NCBI RefSeq assembly: GCF_036046055.1
Contig: NZ_CP107939.1
Span: 2,976,001 to 3,040,000, forward strand
Reading direction: 5' to 3'
DNA: 64,000 nucleotides
Source: Nocardia sp. NBC_00403
GTDB lineage: Bacteria; Actinomycetota; Actinomycetes; Mycobacteriales; Mycobacteriaceae
A program made the position numbers and the translations under genes. Positions 1 to 8,166 of the stretch are shown piece by piece. Position 1 is the stretch's first letter. Each line of letters starts with the position of its first letter. Under the pieces are notes generated by a model, which worked only from the letters and a program-made list of their open reading frames with translations, did not search any database and was not told the origin of the DNA.

Positions 1-223
1 GACCTATCAACACACACATCTCGTGGTCTTCTCGCGCACTGAGGGCGGCATGCTCCGGGACCCGGGCCCGGATCAGCAGGGCCTGCTGGCGAGGCTGACA
101 ACCTGTGTCGAATGGCTCGACGAACACTTCGGGTTCGAGCTGGTGAGCGTTTTCACCAACCCGCTCGAGATGCAGTACATCTACTACGCCATGCTGCGTC
201 GTCGTAGTGGAGGCCAGCGGTAG
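1..223 (+). CDS. C-terminal end of an unidentified protein (5' end outside window)
   Basis: The frame is open from the window edge to the TAG ending at 223, so this is probably the tail of a longer gene. A GTG at 23 could serve as a start but has no clear ribosome-binding site, so the reading is treated as partial. The visible ~73 residues include an acidic-aromatic stretch (VEWLDEHFGFELVSVF) and end in a basic RRRSGGQR tail. I do not recognise a family. The following 185 bases before the next gene show no feature I can support. Confidence 0.45.
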   Translation, partial: TYQHTHLVVFSRTEGGMLRDPGPDQQGLLARLTTCVEWLDEHFGFELVSVFTNPLEMQYIYYAMLRRRSGGQR

Positions 224-408
224 TAGAGGCGACGTGTCCTCGCCCATTGGTGGACATCAGGTCATATCAGAGGTGTACAGACCTGTCTGTTGGGGTAATA
301 CTTATCCAGGGTTGAGCAACCAGCCCAGTCCTGGAGCTGAGGCATCCGGGCGAAACTGAACGCCGGCAATGTTTCGAGCGTGCCGCGCGCGACCGGACCG
401 AGGTCCTT

Positions 409-831
409 ATGTCGACTGTTGTTGCTACTTCCAGCCAATCCGCCACTCACTTCGCGCAGCCGTGGCCGTCCGGTCGTGGTCCGTCCGACCGCCTGCGGGT
501 CACCCTCATGACACCTACGGATTCGGTCACGCTGTGTGCCCTCGTTGGCGAGGTGGACTACTACAGCGCCGATGTCTTCCGGAGCAGTCTGATCGGATCC
601 CTCGGGACCGCCGGGTCTGTGGTGGTGGTCGATCTGTCCAGGGTGACGTTCTTCGGCAGCGCAGGTCTGCGGGTATTGATCGAGGCCGAGGCGGTGGTGG
701 GGCCTGCGGGAGGCAAGCTCGTGCTGATCACCGGCCGACGCTGTGTCGACCGATTGCTCGCCGCCGCTGGCAATGTGGCGGTTTTCCAGACGGTGACCAG
801 CCTGGCCGAAGTGATAGCCGACGCCGCATAG
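409..831 (+). CDS. STAS-domain anti-sigma factor antagonist
   Basis: This is a 140-residue protein. After a ~28-residue polar leader it is a single STAS domain (about 30-135) of the SpoIIAA/RsbV/anti-sigma antagonist type. The conserved phosphoacceptor region reads DLSRVTFFGSAGLRVL, with Ser84 the likely target of an anti-sigma kinase. Family members bind a GHKL-type anti-sigma kinase and free an alternative sigma factor when unphosphorylated. No kinase or sigma gene is adjacent, so the partner must be encoded elsewhere. The ATG at 409 follows a GAGG about 5 bases upstream. The gene is single and ends just before a strong terminator facing a convergent gene. Confidence 0.85.
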   Translation: MSTVVATSSQSATHFAQPWPSGRGPSDRLRVTLMTPTDSVTLCALVGEVDYYSADVFRSSLIGSLGTAGSVVVVDLSRVTFFGSAGLRVLIEAEAVVGPAGGKLVLITGRRCVDRLLAAAGNVAVFQTVTSLAEVIADAA

Positions 832-840
832 CGGCTTTCC

Positions 841-876
841 CGTGCCGCCCGTCGACATTGTTCGACGGGCGGCACG
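841..876. terminator. Bidirectional intrinsic terminator
   Basis: A perfect 15-bp stem (841-855 with 862-876) closes a 6-base loop and lies between the convergent ends of the STAS gene and the carboxymuconolactone-decarboxylase-like gene. The downstream sequence on the + strand is only weakly T-rich. Confidence 0.8.
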
Positions 877-891
877 GTCGTTTCGCGGGGG

Positions 892-1467
892 TCAGTCCTG
901 GGTCCAGGGAACTCGGCAGGAATCGGTGCTGAATCCCTGTGTCGTGATTCCGAGCGCGGAGTTGAAGCGTGAACGCATGTTCTCCAGACCGATCTGGTAG
1001 GTCAGTTCGATGACACCCGCACGGCCGAAACGCTTTTCGAGGTCGGCGACCTGATCGTCGGTGACGGTGGTCGGGGTCGCGGTGAGGGCGTCGGCGTAGG
1101 CGATCGCGGCGCGTTCGTCGGCGCTGTAGAGCGGTGAGGTTTCATACTCCGCGATGTGCTCGAGGCGGTCGACATCGAGGTTGCCGTGCCGCATGAGCAT
1201 GGCGCCGAAGTCGATGCACCATGAGCAGCCGACGATCCAGGCCACGCGGTATACGGCGATCTCGCGGATGGCGGCAGGCAATTTTGTGCATGCTCGTTCC
1301 ATCAGCACTTCGTGAATACCGCTGGCGGCCAGCAGCTTTCCGTGGTTGGCCGTCACCGCGAACGGTTCGGGCACCGCGCCGAAGCGTCGCTCGGCAATGC
1401 GGTACAACAGTTTGGTGAGCGGCCCCGCCTGCTCGGGGGTGACGGCGGGGATACGGGTTGTTTCCAT
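892..1467 (-). CDS. Carboxymuconolactone decarboxylase (AhpD-like) family protein
   Basis: This is a 191-residue alpha-helical protein of the CMD/AhpD fold. The redox motif Cys81-Ser-Trp-Cys84 is in the usual place (GCSWCIDFG). Many such proteins are peroxidase or alkylhydroperoxide-reductase partners. The substrate here cannot be read from sequence. I chose the ATG at 1467 because AAGGAG lies about 7 bases upstream; the open frame extends further to 1557 but without such a site. It lies 106 bases downstream of the ketosteroid-isomerase gene on the same strand, so the two may be cotranscribed. Confidence 0.8.
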   Translation of the reverse strand: METTRIPAVTPEQAGPLTKLLYRIAERRFGAVPEPFAVTANHGKLLAASGIHEVLMERACTKLPAAIREIAVYRVAWIVGCSWCIDFGAMLMRHGNLDVDRLEHIAEYETSPLYSADERAAIAYADALTATPTTVTDDQVADLEKRFGRAGVIELTYQIGLENMRSRFNSALGITTQGFSTDSCRVPWTQD

Positions 1468-1573
1468 CACGGTTCTCCTTCGATCCAACGTTGTCCTGTT
1501 ACTCGGACGAGGAGGGATCATGGAATGTGACGGGCAGCCGGGTGTGATCCACCGCACGCGTTGGCCCGTCGGG

Positions 1574-1951
1574 CTACACCGCTTCGGTGTGCATATCGTC
1601 AGGGCTCCAGTATGCGCGCATGCTGATGATCTTGCCGTCGTCGTCGAACTCCATCACGTCGATGGGGGTCAGCGTGAAGCGCTGGTCGCCGAACTTGGTG
1701 ATGATGCTGAACATGAAGGCAGCGTGATTGCCTCCGATGCGGATGGTCTCCGGCTTCAGTTCGGTTTCCCGATCGAGGTTGGCGATCACGTCATAGAACT
1801 CACGGATGGCAGCGTGGCCCTGTTTGACCTCGGAGCCGATGGGATCCTCGACGGTCGCGCCTGCGGCGTAGAGGTTGACGATCTCCTCGGTCGGACCCGA
1901 GCCGACCAGCTTGACGTACTGCTCGACCACATCGCGGATCTGCTGTGCCAT
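1574..1951 (-). CDS. Steroid delta-isomerase (SnoaL/NTF2-like fold)
   Basis: A 125-residue protein of the NTF2-like superfamily that matches bacterial ketosteroid isomerases. The catalytic set is visible: Tyr12 (QYVKLV), Asp36 in TVEDPIGSE, and Asp99 in the later TPIDVMEF strand. These enzymes move the 5-ene double bond of 3-oxosteroids. The ATG at 1951 is set by AGGAG at 1958-1962, and the longer open frame upstream is not supported. A KstR-type palindrome lies at 1963-1988, directly before the ribosome-binding site, which suggests control by the cholesterol-catabolism repressor. Assignment to a particular steroid pathway is inference. Confidence 0.85.
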   Translation of the reverse strand: MAQQIRDVVEQYVKLVGSGPTEEIVNLYAAGATVEDPIGSEVKQGHAAIREFYDVIANLDRETELKPETIRIGGNHAAFMFSIITKFGDQRFTLTPIDVMEFDDDGKIISMRAYWSPDDMHTEAV

Positions 1952-1962
1952 GGAAACTCCTG

Positions 1963-1988
1963 CCGAATTGGAACATGTTCTAATTCGG
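1963..1988. promoter_or_regulatory. KstR-like operator
   Basis: An inverted repeat of two 13-base arms (1963-1975 and 1976-1988, 12 of 13 pairs) is centred between 1975 and 1976. Its core 1969-1982, TGGAACATGTTCTA, fits the published KstR consensus TNNAACNNGTTNNA exactly. It sits just upstream of the isomerase ribosome-binding site, so a bound repressor would block transcription of that gene. Confidence 0.7.
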
Positions 1989-2257
1989 AGCGTAGCAGTG
2001 TCCATGATGCCGGAGTCGATGATTGCACTCTCGATACCTACCGGATCGGCCGCCGAGCGGATGCGCGCGCCGACGGCCCCGGAACTCCCGGTGCGTAGCA
2101 CCTTCGGGGACACGGTGACGATCGGCCGGCTGCTGCCGTTCGATCGCGCCCGGGGTCGGGGATCGCCGTTGATCCGCCTGGTTCGCCATTGAACCTTCGT
2201 CCCATTCGGGTGCTGTCGTTGATGGTGTCGTACGCGGGGCCTTCGATGTTACGCCCG

Positions 2258-2867
2258 TCACTTATTCAAGCGATCCGTACCTCGGGCACCCGCATTGCGG
2301 TAGGTCGCGATGACAACGCCCGAAGCGGTGGTGCGGGGATCGGTGAGGTCGAATCCGGTGGGCTGCACATCCTCGGTGAACAGCCGCTTCCCGGTGCCGA
2401 GCAGCACCGGGAAGGTAAGCAGGTGCATGGTGTCGATCAGGCCCGCGGCCCGCAGACCCTGCGCCGGATTGCCGCTCCCGTGCACCTGCCGTTCGCGACC
2501 GGGCTTCCTCGAGTGCGGTCACCTCCTTGACCAGGTCGCCGCGCAGCATCTCGGCGGGCCCCCATCCCGCGCTGTCCAGGTGGGGGCTCAATACGTACTC
2601 GGGAAGCGAATTCAGTGTGGTGGCAATGGGATCCGTCGGGTCGGTGGCCTTGGGCCAGTAGCCCGCGAAGATCTCGTAGGTGCGCCGACCGAGCAGGAAG
2701 ACGTCAACCTGTTGGAACACCTCGGTCATGGAAGCGCCGAAGTCCTCGTCGCCGTAGGGCGCCGACCAGCCGCCGTGGGTGAACCCGCCGCTCGGGTCCT
2801 CCTGTGGTCCGCCAGGCGCTTGATAGACGCCATCAAGGGTGATGAACTGGGTGAATGACAACTCCAT
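2258..2867 (-). pseudogene. RibD C-terminal/dihydrofolate-reductase-like protein, frameshifted
   Basis: From the ATG at 2867 (AAAGGA upstream) the protein reads as a typical RibD_C/DHFR-like protein (MELSFTQFITLDGVYQAPGG, then LLGRRTYEIFAGYWP). After VTALEEA, near 2504-2510, homology jumps to another frame, which continues with RERQVHGSGNPAQGL, then LTFPVLLGTGKRLF, and ends at 2258. Removing one base near 2504-2510 restores a normal ~200-residue protein (LEKPGRERQVHGSG). This is a recent inactivating frameshift or a sequencing error. The family reduces a variety of substrates; its role here is unknown. Confidence 0.75.
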
Positions 2868-3060
2868 GGCGGGGGTTCCTTTCGCCCTTGCCGCCCGCCG
2901 TGCGCGGGCCTCTTACCTGATTCGACGGCGCGGGCTCGGGAAACTCATCGCTATTTCCGCCGGTCGCGCCCCGGTGTGTCGGACTTGCGCTGTCGGCGAC
3001 GTGCTGTTGAATCGGTCCGGTCAACCAGATGTTCGAGTGACGAGTGAAAGCGGAGGAGAC

Positions 3061-3375
3061 ATGGCACTGCCTACCATGACCGCGGAGCAGCGCACTGAGG
3101 CGCTGGCCAAGGCGGCTGCGGTCCGCAAGGCGCGCTCCGAACTGATCGGCAAAGTGAAGGCTGGCAAGGTTTCGGTTGCCGATTTGCTGAAGAAGGCCGA
3201 TAGCGACGAGCTGGTCAAGAAGACCAAGGTCGCGGCCGTGATCAAGGCCCTGCCCGGCGTCGGCCCGGTGAAGGCCGCCAAGCTGCTGGACCAGGCCGAG
3301 ATTCCCGAGGACCGCCGCATCGGTGGACTCGGCGCTCGCCAGCGTGCCGCATTGCTCGAGGCACTGGACGCCTGA
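3061..3375 (+). CDS. mihF: Mycobacterial-type integration host factor (mIHF) paralogue
   Basis: A 104-residue basic nucleoid-associated protein that starts MALPTMTAEQR and ends RIGGLGARQRAALLEAL, the pattern of mycobacterial IHF. The helix-two-turn-helix region LPGVGPVKAAKLLDQAEI is intact. The ATG at 3061 has a near-perfect GGAGGAG site 3-9 bases upstream, which rejects the longer open frame starting at 2839. In mycobacteria mihF sits between pyrF and gmk. Here neither is present, so this is probably a second copy or a relocated gene. A NUDIX gene follows after 25 bases and may share the transcript. Family members bend and bridge DNA with little sequence specificity. Confidence 0.85.
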   Translation: MALPTMTAEQRTEALAKAAAVRKARSELIGKVKAGKVSVADLLKKADSDELVKKTKVAAVIKALPGVGPVKAAKLLDQAEIPEDRRIGGLGARQRAALLEALDA

Positions 3376-3400
3376 TCGCGTCTCAACTGTCGAGGTAACC

Positions 3401-3811
3401 ATGATCGAGGAACGAACGCTCACGTCGGTGGCGTGGTTGTGCGTCGAGTACGGCCGCTTGCTTGCGGTCCGCACCAGAGGACGTGACGCCTTCTACCTAC
3501 CGGGCGGCAAGCCCGAGCCGGGTGAAACCCTGGCGGGAGCGCTCGTTCGTGAAGTTCGAGAAGAAGTCGGCGTCGAGTTGGAGGCGCATCGGATCGAGCC
3601 CGTGGTGACCATCACCGCTCCTGCCCACGGGCGTCCCGGCACTCTCGTCGAAATGCACTGCTTCACGGCGCCGGGCCACGGCAACCCAGCGCCAGCCGCG
3701 GAGATCGCGGAAATGACGTGGCTCGGTCCTGCGGACCATCATTTATGCGCCCCGGCCGTCGGCAAGGCCCTGGACCACCTCACCTCCATCGATGCTTGGG
3801 GCTCGCCGTAA
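3401..3811 (+). CDS. NUDIX hydrolase
   Basis: A 136-residue protein consisting of one NUDIX domain. The Nudix box is complete (GKPEPGETLAGALVREVREE, residues ~36-58), with the glutamates that bind Mg2+. NUDIX enzymes hydrolyse nucleoside diphosphates linked to another moiety. This one has no feature that defines the substrate. The ATG at 3401 follows GAGG at about 6 bases. It lies 25 bases after mihF on the same strand, so cotranscription is likely. The family call is firm; a housecleaning role is only a guess. Confidence 0.85.
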   Translation: MIEERTLTSVAWLCVEYGRLLAVRTRGRDAFYLPGGKPEPGETLAGALVREVREEVGVELEAHRIEPVVTITAPAHGRPGTLVEMHCFTAPGHGNPAPAAEIAEMTWLGPADHHLCAPAVGKALDHLTSIDAWGSP

Positions 3812-3862
3812 GTCGTTCGGCTACTCGGTAGCAACGGTCCGCAAACGAGTGGTGCCGATCGA

Positions 3863-4396
3863 TCAACGCGGGCGGCGGCGCGGGAACCGGATGTCCATCG
3901 GCGCCGGGTCGGACATGGGGATGTCGCCGCGCGGCGGGATGACTACACAGCCGAGGCCGAGAATGACCAGCACGGCGGCGGCGAGCAGGCTGAGCGTGAA
4001 GCTGCCCGCGCCCATCTCGGCCGGTTTGTGGAAGGCGTGGTAGATGAAGTGCGGTAGACCGAACGTCAGCCAGCCGATTCCCGCCACTCGGGCGACCGCG
4101 GTGCCGTTGATGACGAGCGCGGCGATGGTGATCGCGGTCAAGGCGAGGAAGAAGGCGCCGACGTCACCTGCGAGGTGATGGTTGTATGGCCCGTCCACCG
4201 AGATCCAGTGCATGCCGAAACCGGGGAAGCTGGTGTACCAGGAGTGCGGTGCGAAGACCGCCCACAGACCGACGATCGCGCCCTGAACAGCAAGGATCGC
4301 CAGCATGATCCGAACGATCAGCAGCCGCCGTCGAAACTGTTCGAACCGCATGCGCACGCGCACGCCGCCGGACTTGCCTTCCACCGAAATCCGCAT
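3863..4396 (-). CDS. Small integral membrane protein
   Basis: A 177-residue protein with a basic N-terminus and about four hydrophobic segments (near 27-49, 76-98, 104-122 and 130-153). A conserved-looking GLPHFIYHAFHK stretch sits between segments 3 and 4, and the C-terminus is an Arg-rich tail. Similar unnamed membrane proteins occur in actinobacteria; I know no function. It lies 81 bases downstream of fdhD on the same strand but may be independent. The start at 4396 is the first ATG in frame; a later ATG (residue 16) is possible. Confidence 0.6.
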   Translation of the reverse strand: MRISVEGKSGGVRVRMRFEQFRRRLLIVRIMLAILAVQGAIVGLWAVFAPHSWYTSFPGFGMHWISVDGPYNHHLAGDVGAFFLALTAITIAALVINGTAVARVAGIGWLTFGLPHFIYHAFHKPAEMGAGSFTLSLLAAAVLVILGLGCVVIPPRGDIPMSDPAPMDIRFPRRRPR

Positions 4397-4477
4397 CGGG
4401 CGCTCCGTTCAAGCCGAATTCTGGATCGGGTGAAGCAACCGTAATTCGGACATCGGGAACGGGCAATAGGCGCACCG

Positions 4478-5341
4478 TCAGGGGCGGGTCCCAACGTTGG
4501 TGGGCACAATCGGCGCATCGCTGACCGACGTGCGGTCGAGCCGGTGCGAGCCGGTGTAGATGTTCATGGTCCGACCGCGCAGGAATCCGACGAGGGTGAG
4601 GCCTGATTCGGCTGCCAGGTCGACGGCGAGCGAGCTGGGTGCGGAGACGGCGCCGAGCATCGGGATGCCTGCCATCACCGCTTTCTGCACCAATTCGAAG
4701 GAGGCTCGGCCACTGACGATCAGCACCAGATCGTGGGCCGGGATGCGGTTTTCGCGCAGTGCCCAGCCGAGCACCTTATCGACGGCATTATGTCTGCCGA
4801 TGTCCTCGCGGACGGCGAGGGCGGTGCCGTCCGCGGTGAAAAGGCCCGCCGCGTGCAGACCGCCGGTGGCGTCGAAAACGCCTTGGCGGGTGCGCAATTC
4901 GCCGGGCAAGGTGGTAAGGGTAGCGATGTCCACGAGGAGGCCGTCGGCGGGTATCGGGAATCGGGTGCGGGTGTGCACATCATCGAGTGCGGTCTTGCCG
5001 CAGAGCCCGCAGGCGCCGGTGGTGAGGACGTGGCGGCCGCGCACCGGGACCGGCGTGCGCAAGTGGACGTCGAGGACATTGTAGGTGTTGTGCCCGTTTT
5101 CGTCGGTGCCCGCGCAGTAGCGTGCGCTCACCACATCGTCGGTGGCGCCGATGATGCCCTCGCCCAGCAGAAATCCGTGCACCAGGTCGATATCGCTGCC
5201 GGGAGTGCGCATGGTGACGGTGAGTTGCTCTCCGCCGAGGCGGATTTCGAGCGGCTCCTCCACCGCGAGGGTGTCGGGCCTGGTGATCTCACCGTGGGAG
5301 GTGATGCGGATCGTCGGACGGCGCGCGGTCACTCTACTCAC
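4478..5341 (-). CDS. fdhD: Formate dehydrogenase accessory sulfurtransferase FdhD
   Basis: A 287-residue protein. FdhD takes sulfur from a cysteine desulfurase and delivers it to the bis-MGD molybdenum cofactor of formate dehydrogenase. The diagnostic CGLC motif is at Cys111 and Cys114 (TTGACGLCGK), and the REDIGRHNAVDKVLG signature and the SGRASFELV segment are present. The start is GTG at 5341, 51 bases after the stop of the molybdopterin oxidoreductase gene on the same strand. The adjacent target enzyme supports the assignment. Mycobacteria have the same fdhD-fdhF pair. Confidence 0.93.
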   Translation of the reverse strand: MSRVTARRPTIRITSHGEITRPDTLAVEEPLEIRLGGEQLTVTMRTPGSDIDLVHGFLLGEGIIGATDDVVSARYCAGTDENGHNTYNVLDVHLRTPVPVRGRHVLTTGACGLCGKTALDDVHTRTRFPIPADGLLVDIATLTTLPGELRTRQGVFDATGGLHAAGLFTADGTALAVREDIGRHNAVDKVLGWALRENRIPAHDLVLIVSGRASFELVQKAVMAGIPMLGAVSAPSSLAVDLAAESGLTLVGFLRGRTMNIYTGSHRLDRTSVSDAPIVPTNVGTRP

Positions 5342-5392
5342 GACGGCACCCCACTGCTCTCGGCAGGCGATCGGTGGCGACGGTCTGTGCGG

Positions 5393-7711
5393 TCACGATG
5401 GCTGCCCGACATGCGTGTGCCGCTCGAGCCGGATGGTCACGGCTTTGGACACCGGGGTATTCGACCGTGCCGCAACATGATCCAACGGAACCAGCGGATT
5501 GGTCTCCGGGTAGTAGGCGGCGGCATTGCCGCGTGGGGTCGAGTAACCGATGATGCGGAAGCCGGTCACTTTGCGTTCGGTGCCGTCGGTCCACTCGGAG
5601 ATCAGATCCACCAATTCGCCGTCCGCGAAACCCAATTCGGCGATGTCCTCGGCGTTCACCAGGATCACCTTGCGGCCCCCGTGCACGCCGCGGTACCGGT
5701 CGTCCAAGCCGTAGATGGTGGTGTTGTACTGGTCGTGGCTGCGCAGCGTCTGCAGGATCAGCCTGCCTTCGGGGACCGGAGTCCAGGTGAGATCGTTCAC
5801 CGCGAAGTTGGCTTTACCTGTGGTGGTGTGGAATTCGCGGGAGTCGCGCGGCGGATGGGGCAGCACGAAACCGTTGCGCTGCCGGACCCGGGCGTTGTAG
5901 TCGGCGCAGCCGGGCACCACGCGCGCGATCGCATCGCGAATCTTGTCGTAGTTGCGCTGGTACTGCGCCCACGGCACCGGGTGGTCGGCGCCGAACAGGC
6001 TCTGCGCGAGCTCACAGACGATGGCGACCTCGCTGCGCAGCTGGTCGCTCACCGGCTTCAGCCGTCCGGTGGACAGATGCACCATCGACATCGAATCCTC
6101 CACCGACACCTGCTGTTTCACGCCGTCTTGCAGATCTTCGTCGGTGCGGCCGAGGGTGGGCAGGATCAGCGCGGTCTGCCCGTGCACAACGTGGCTGCGG
6201 TTGAGTTTGGTGGAGACCTGCACGGTGAGCGCGCAGCCGCGCAGCGCCGCCTCGGTGACCTCGGTATCGGGCGTCGCGGAGACGAAGTTGCCGCCCATCC
6301 CGAAGAACACCTTCGCCGTGCCCTCGCGCATGGCGCGGATGGCATCGACGGTGTCGAAGCCGTGCTTGCGCGGGCTGGTGATGCCGAACTCGTGATCGAG
6401 CGCGTCGAGGAAGGAGTCGGGCATCTTCTCCCAGATGCCCATGGTGCGATCGCCCTGCACGTTCGAGTGGCCGCGTACCGGGCACACACCCGCTCCCGGC
6501 TTGCCGATCATGCCGCGCAGCAACAGCAGGTTCGTCGCCTCCTCGATGGTGGCGACGCCGTGCTTCTGCTGGGTGAGGCCCATCGCCCAGCAGATGATGA
6601 TGTTCTGCGATTCGGTCAGCAGCCGGGCGGTGCGGCGGAGTTCGTCGTCGGTCAGCCCGGTTGCCGCGCGGACGGTGTCGAAATCGACGGCCCGCACCTT
6701 TTTTTCGTACTCCGTGAAGCCCGCGCAATGTGCGTCGACGAATTCGCGGTCCACCACCGTTCCCGGCGCGGCGTCCTCGGCCTCGAACAACAGGCGGCCG
6801 AGCCCCTGGAACAGCGCCATGTCACCGCCGAGGCGGATCTGTAGGAAGTCGTCGGCGATGGACACGCCGCTGGTGAAGCCCTTGACGGTCTGCGGATCGC
6901 GAAAGCCCAGCAACCCGGTCTCCGGCAGCGGATTGACGGCGATGATCGTGGCGCCTTTTGCCTTCGCCCCGGCCAGTGCGCTCAGCATCCGCGGATGATT
7001 GGTGCCCGGGTTCTGGCCTGCGACGATGATGAGGTCGGCGGCATCGAAGTCGTCGATCGAGACCGAGCCCTTGCCGATGCCGATGGAACTGGTCAGCGCG
7101 GCGCCGGAGGATTCGTGGCACATGTTCGAGCAGTCCGGCAGATTATTGGTGCCGTAGCTGCGTACCAGCAGCTGATACAGGAACGCGGTCTCGTTGGCAG
7201 TGCGCCCCGAGGTGTAGAAAAGCGCCTCGTCCGGAGTCGTCAAGGCACGCAGCTGCTCCGCGATCAGCTGGTAGGCGTCGGCCCATTCGATGGGGGAGTA
7301 GTGGGTGGCGCCGGGGCGCAGCACCATCGGATGGGTGAGCCTGCCCTGCTGACCGAGCCAGTAGCCCGACTTGTCGGCCAGCTCCTCGATGGAGTGCGCG
7401 GCGAAGAATTCGGGGGTGACGGTGCGCAGCGTCGCCTCTTCGGCGACCGCCTTCGCGCCGTTCTCGCAGAACTCTGCAGGGCGACGATGGCCGGACGGCT
7501 CGGGCCAGGCACAGCCGGGACAATCGAAACCGTGTACCTGGTTGACCCTGGCCAGCGTGCGGGCGGTGCGGACCACGCCCATCTCCTCGACCGCGCGTTT
7601 GAGCGCGACGGCGACGGCCGTGACCCCGGCCGCCTGCTCCTTCGGTGCGGTCACGCTCAGCGCGGTCTCGTCGATGTCGCGTGTCGGCCCATTACGGTGC
7701 ATGGTCGTCAT
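5393..7711 (-). CDS. fdhF: Molybdopterin (bis-MGD) oxidoreductase, FdhF/YdeP type
   Basis: A 772-residue protein of the FdhF/YdeP alpha-subunit family, about the usual length. The N-terminus has a Cys pair (FDCPGCAWP, Cys64 and Cys67) and an FCENGAK segment. Further on are the molybdopterin-binding NMCHESSG, GQNPGTNHPRM and CPVRGHSNVQGDRTMGIWE regions and the C-terminal molydop-binding domain. It probably oxidises formate or a related substrate, although YdeP-like members are not all proven formate dehydrogenases. The ATG at 7711 follows GGAGAGGA. fdhD lies immediately downstream. No separate iron-sulfur or NAD-binding subunit is next to it, so the electron acceptor is unknown. Confidence 0.9.
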   Translation of the reverse strand: MTTMHRNGPTRDIDETALSVTAPKEQAAGVTAVAVALKRAVEEMGVVRTARTLARVNQVHGFDCPGCAWPEPSGHRRPAEFCENGAKAVAEEATLRTVTPEFFAAHSIEELADKSGYWLGQQGRLTHPMVLRPGATHYSPIEWADAYQLIAEQLRALTTPDEALFYTSGRTANETAFLYQLLVRSYGTNNLPDCSNMCHESSGAALTSSIGIGKGSVSIDDFDAADLIIVAGQNPGTNHPRMLSALAGAKAKGATIIAVNPLPETGLLGFRDPQTVKGFTSGVSIADDFLQIRLGGDMALFQGLGRLLFEAEDAAPGTVVDREFVDAHCAGFTEYEKKVRAVDFDTVRAATGLTDDELRRTARLLTESQNIIICWAMGLTQQKHGVATIEEATNLLLLRGMIGKPGAGVCPVRGHSNVQGDRTMGIWEKMPDSFLDALDHEFGITSPRKHGFDTVDAIRAMREGTAKVFFGMGGNFVSATPDTEVTEAALRGCALTVQVSTKLNRSHVVHGQTALILPTLGRTDEDLQDGVKQQVSVEDSMSMVHLSTGRLKPVSDQLRSEVAIVCELAQSLFGADHPVPWAQYQRNYDKIRDAIARVVPGCADYNARVRQRNGFVLPHPPRDSREFHTTTGKANFAVNDLTWTPVPEGRLILQTLRSHDQYNTTIYGLDDRYRGVHGGRKVILVNAEDIAELGFADGELVDLISEWTDGTERKVTGFRIIGYSTPRGNAAAYYPETNPLVPLDHVAARSNTPVSKAVTIRLERHTHVGQPS

Positions 7712-8166
7712 TGTCCTCTCCGCAGGGAGGCTGTCTCGGCGGGGCCGAGATCAGCCTGTCCGATCGTGCGTACCCGCCGCAGGTCCGCTCCGCAACCGGG
7801 GCACGCAAGAAGGCCCGGTTGCGTGCGTGTGACATGACCCCCGACTGCGGCAAGGAAGATGACCCGACAGCGGTATGCGGGGAGGTGCGACTGGGACGCG
7901 TGGAAAGGCCTGAGTGCGGCACGCGGGACGGCTTGGGCAGCGCGTGACGTGTGACCGCGGCACCCGGCAACGGCTCGGCCGCGGTACGTGGGATGGTGCG
8001 ACTGCGGCTTGTCAGAGGGCAGGGCAGTCGGTGCGACCGTGCTCGGCCATCACCCCGCCGATCTGGCCGCGGCTCAGCATGCGGTGCGGCATCGAGTCAA
8101 GATTCCCGGCGACGCACTGAACGACCTTCGCGCGGGCGACTGCTCCGCACTGGCCTCCGGCGGCGG
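7712..8166. other. 455-bp intergenic region without a supported gene
   Basis: This lies between fdhF (start at 7711) and the end of the FHA gene. Open frames here have no good ribosome-binding site or recognisable product. A short + strand frame (7988-8182) is the least implausible. Two degenerate ~27-bp direct repeats begin near 7870 and 7980, both containing GGTGCGACTG. The fdhF promoter should lie in the left part. Confidence 0.4.

Noticed and set aside
4733..6844. A 703-codon open frame on the + strand
   Set aside because: It lies antisense to fdhD and fdhF, has no recognisable domain, and its His/Gly/Val-rich composition is the usual by-product of GC-rich codons on the other strand.
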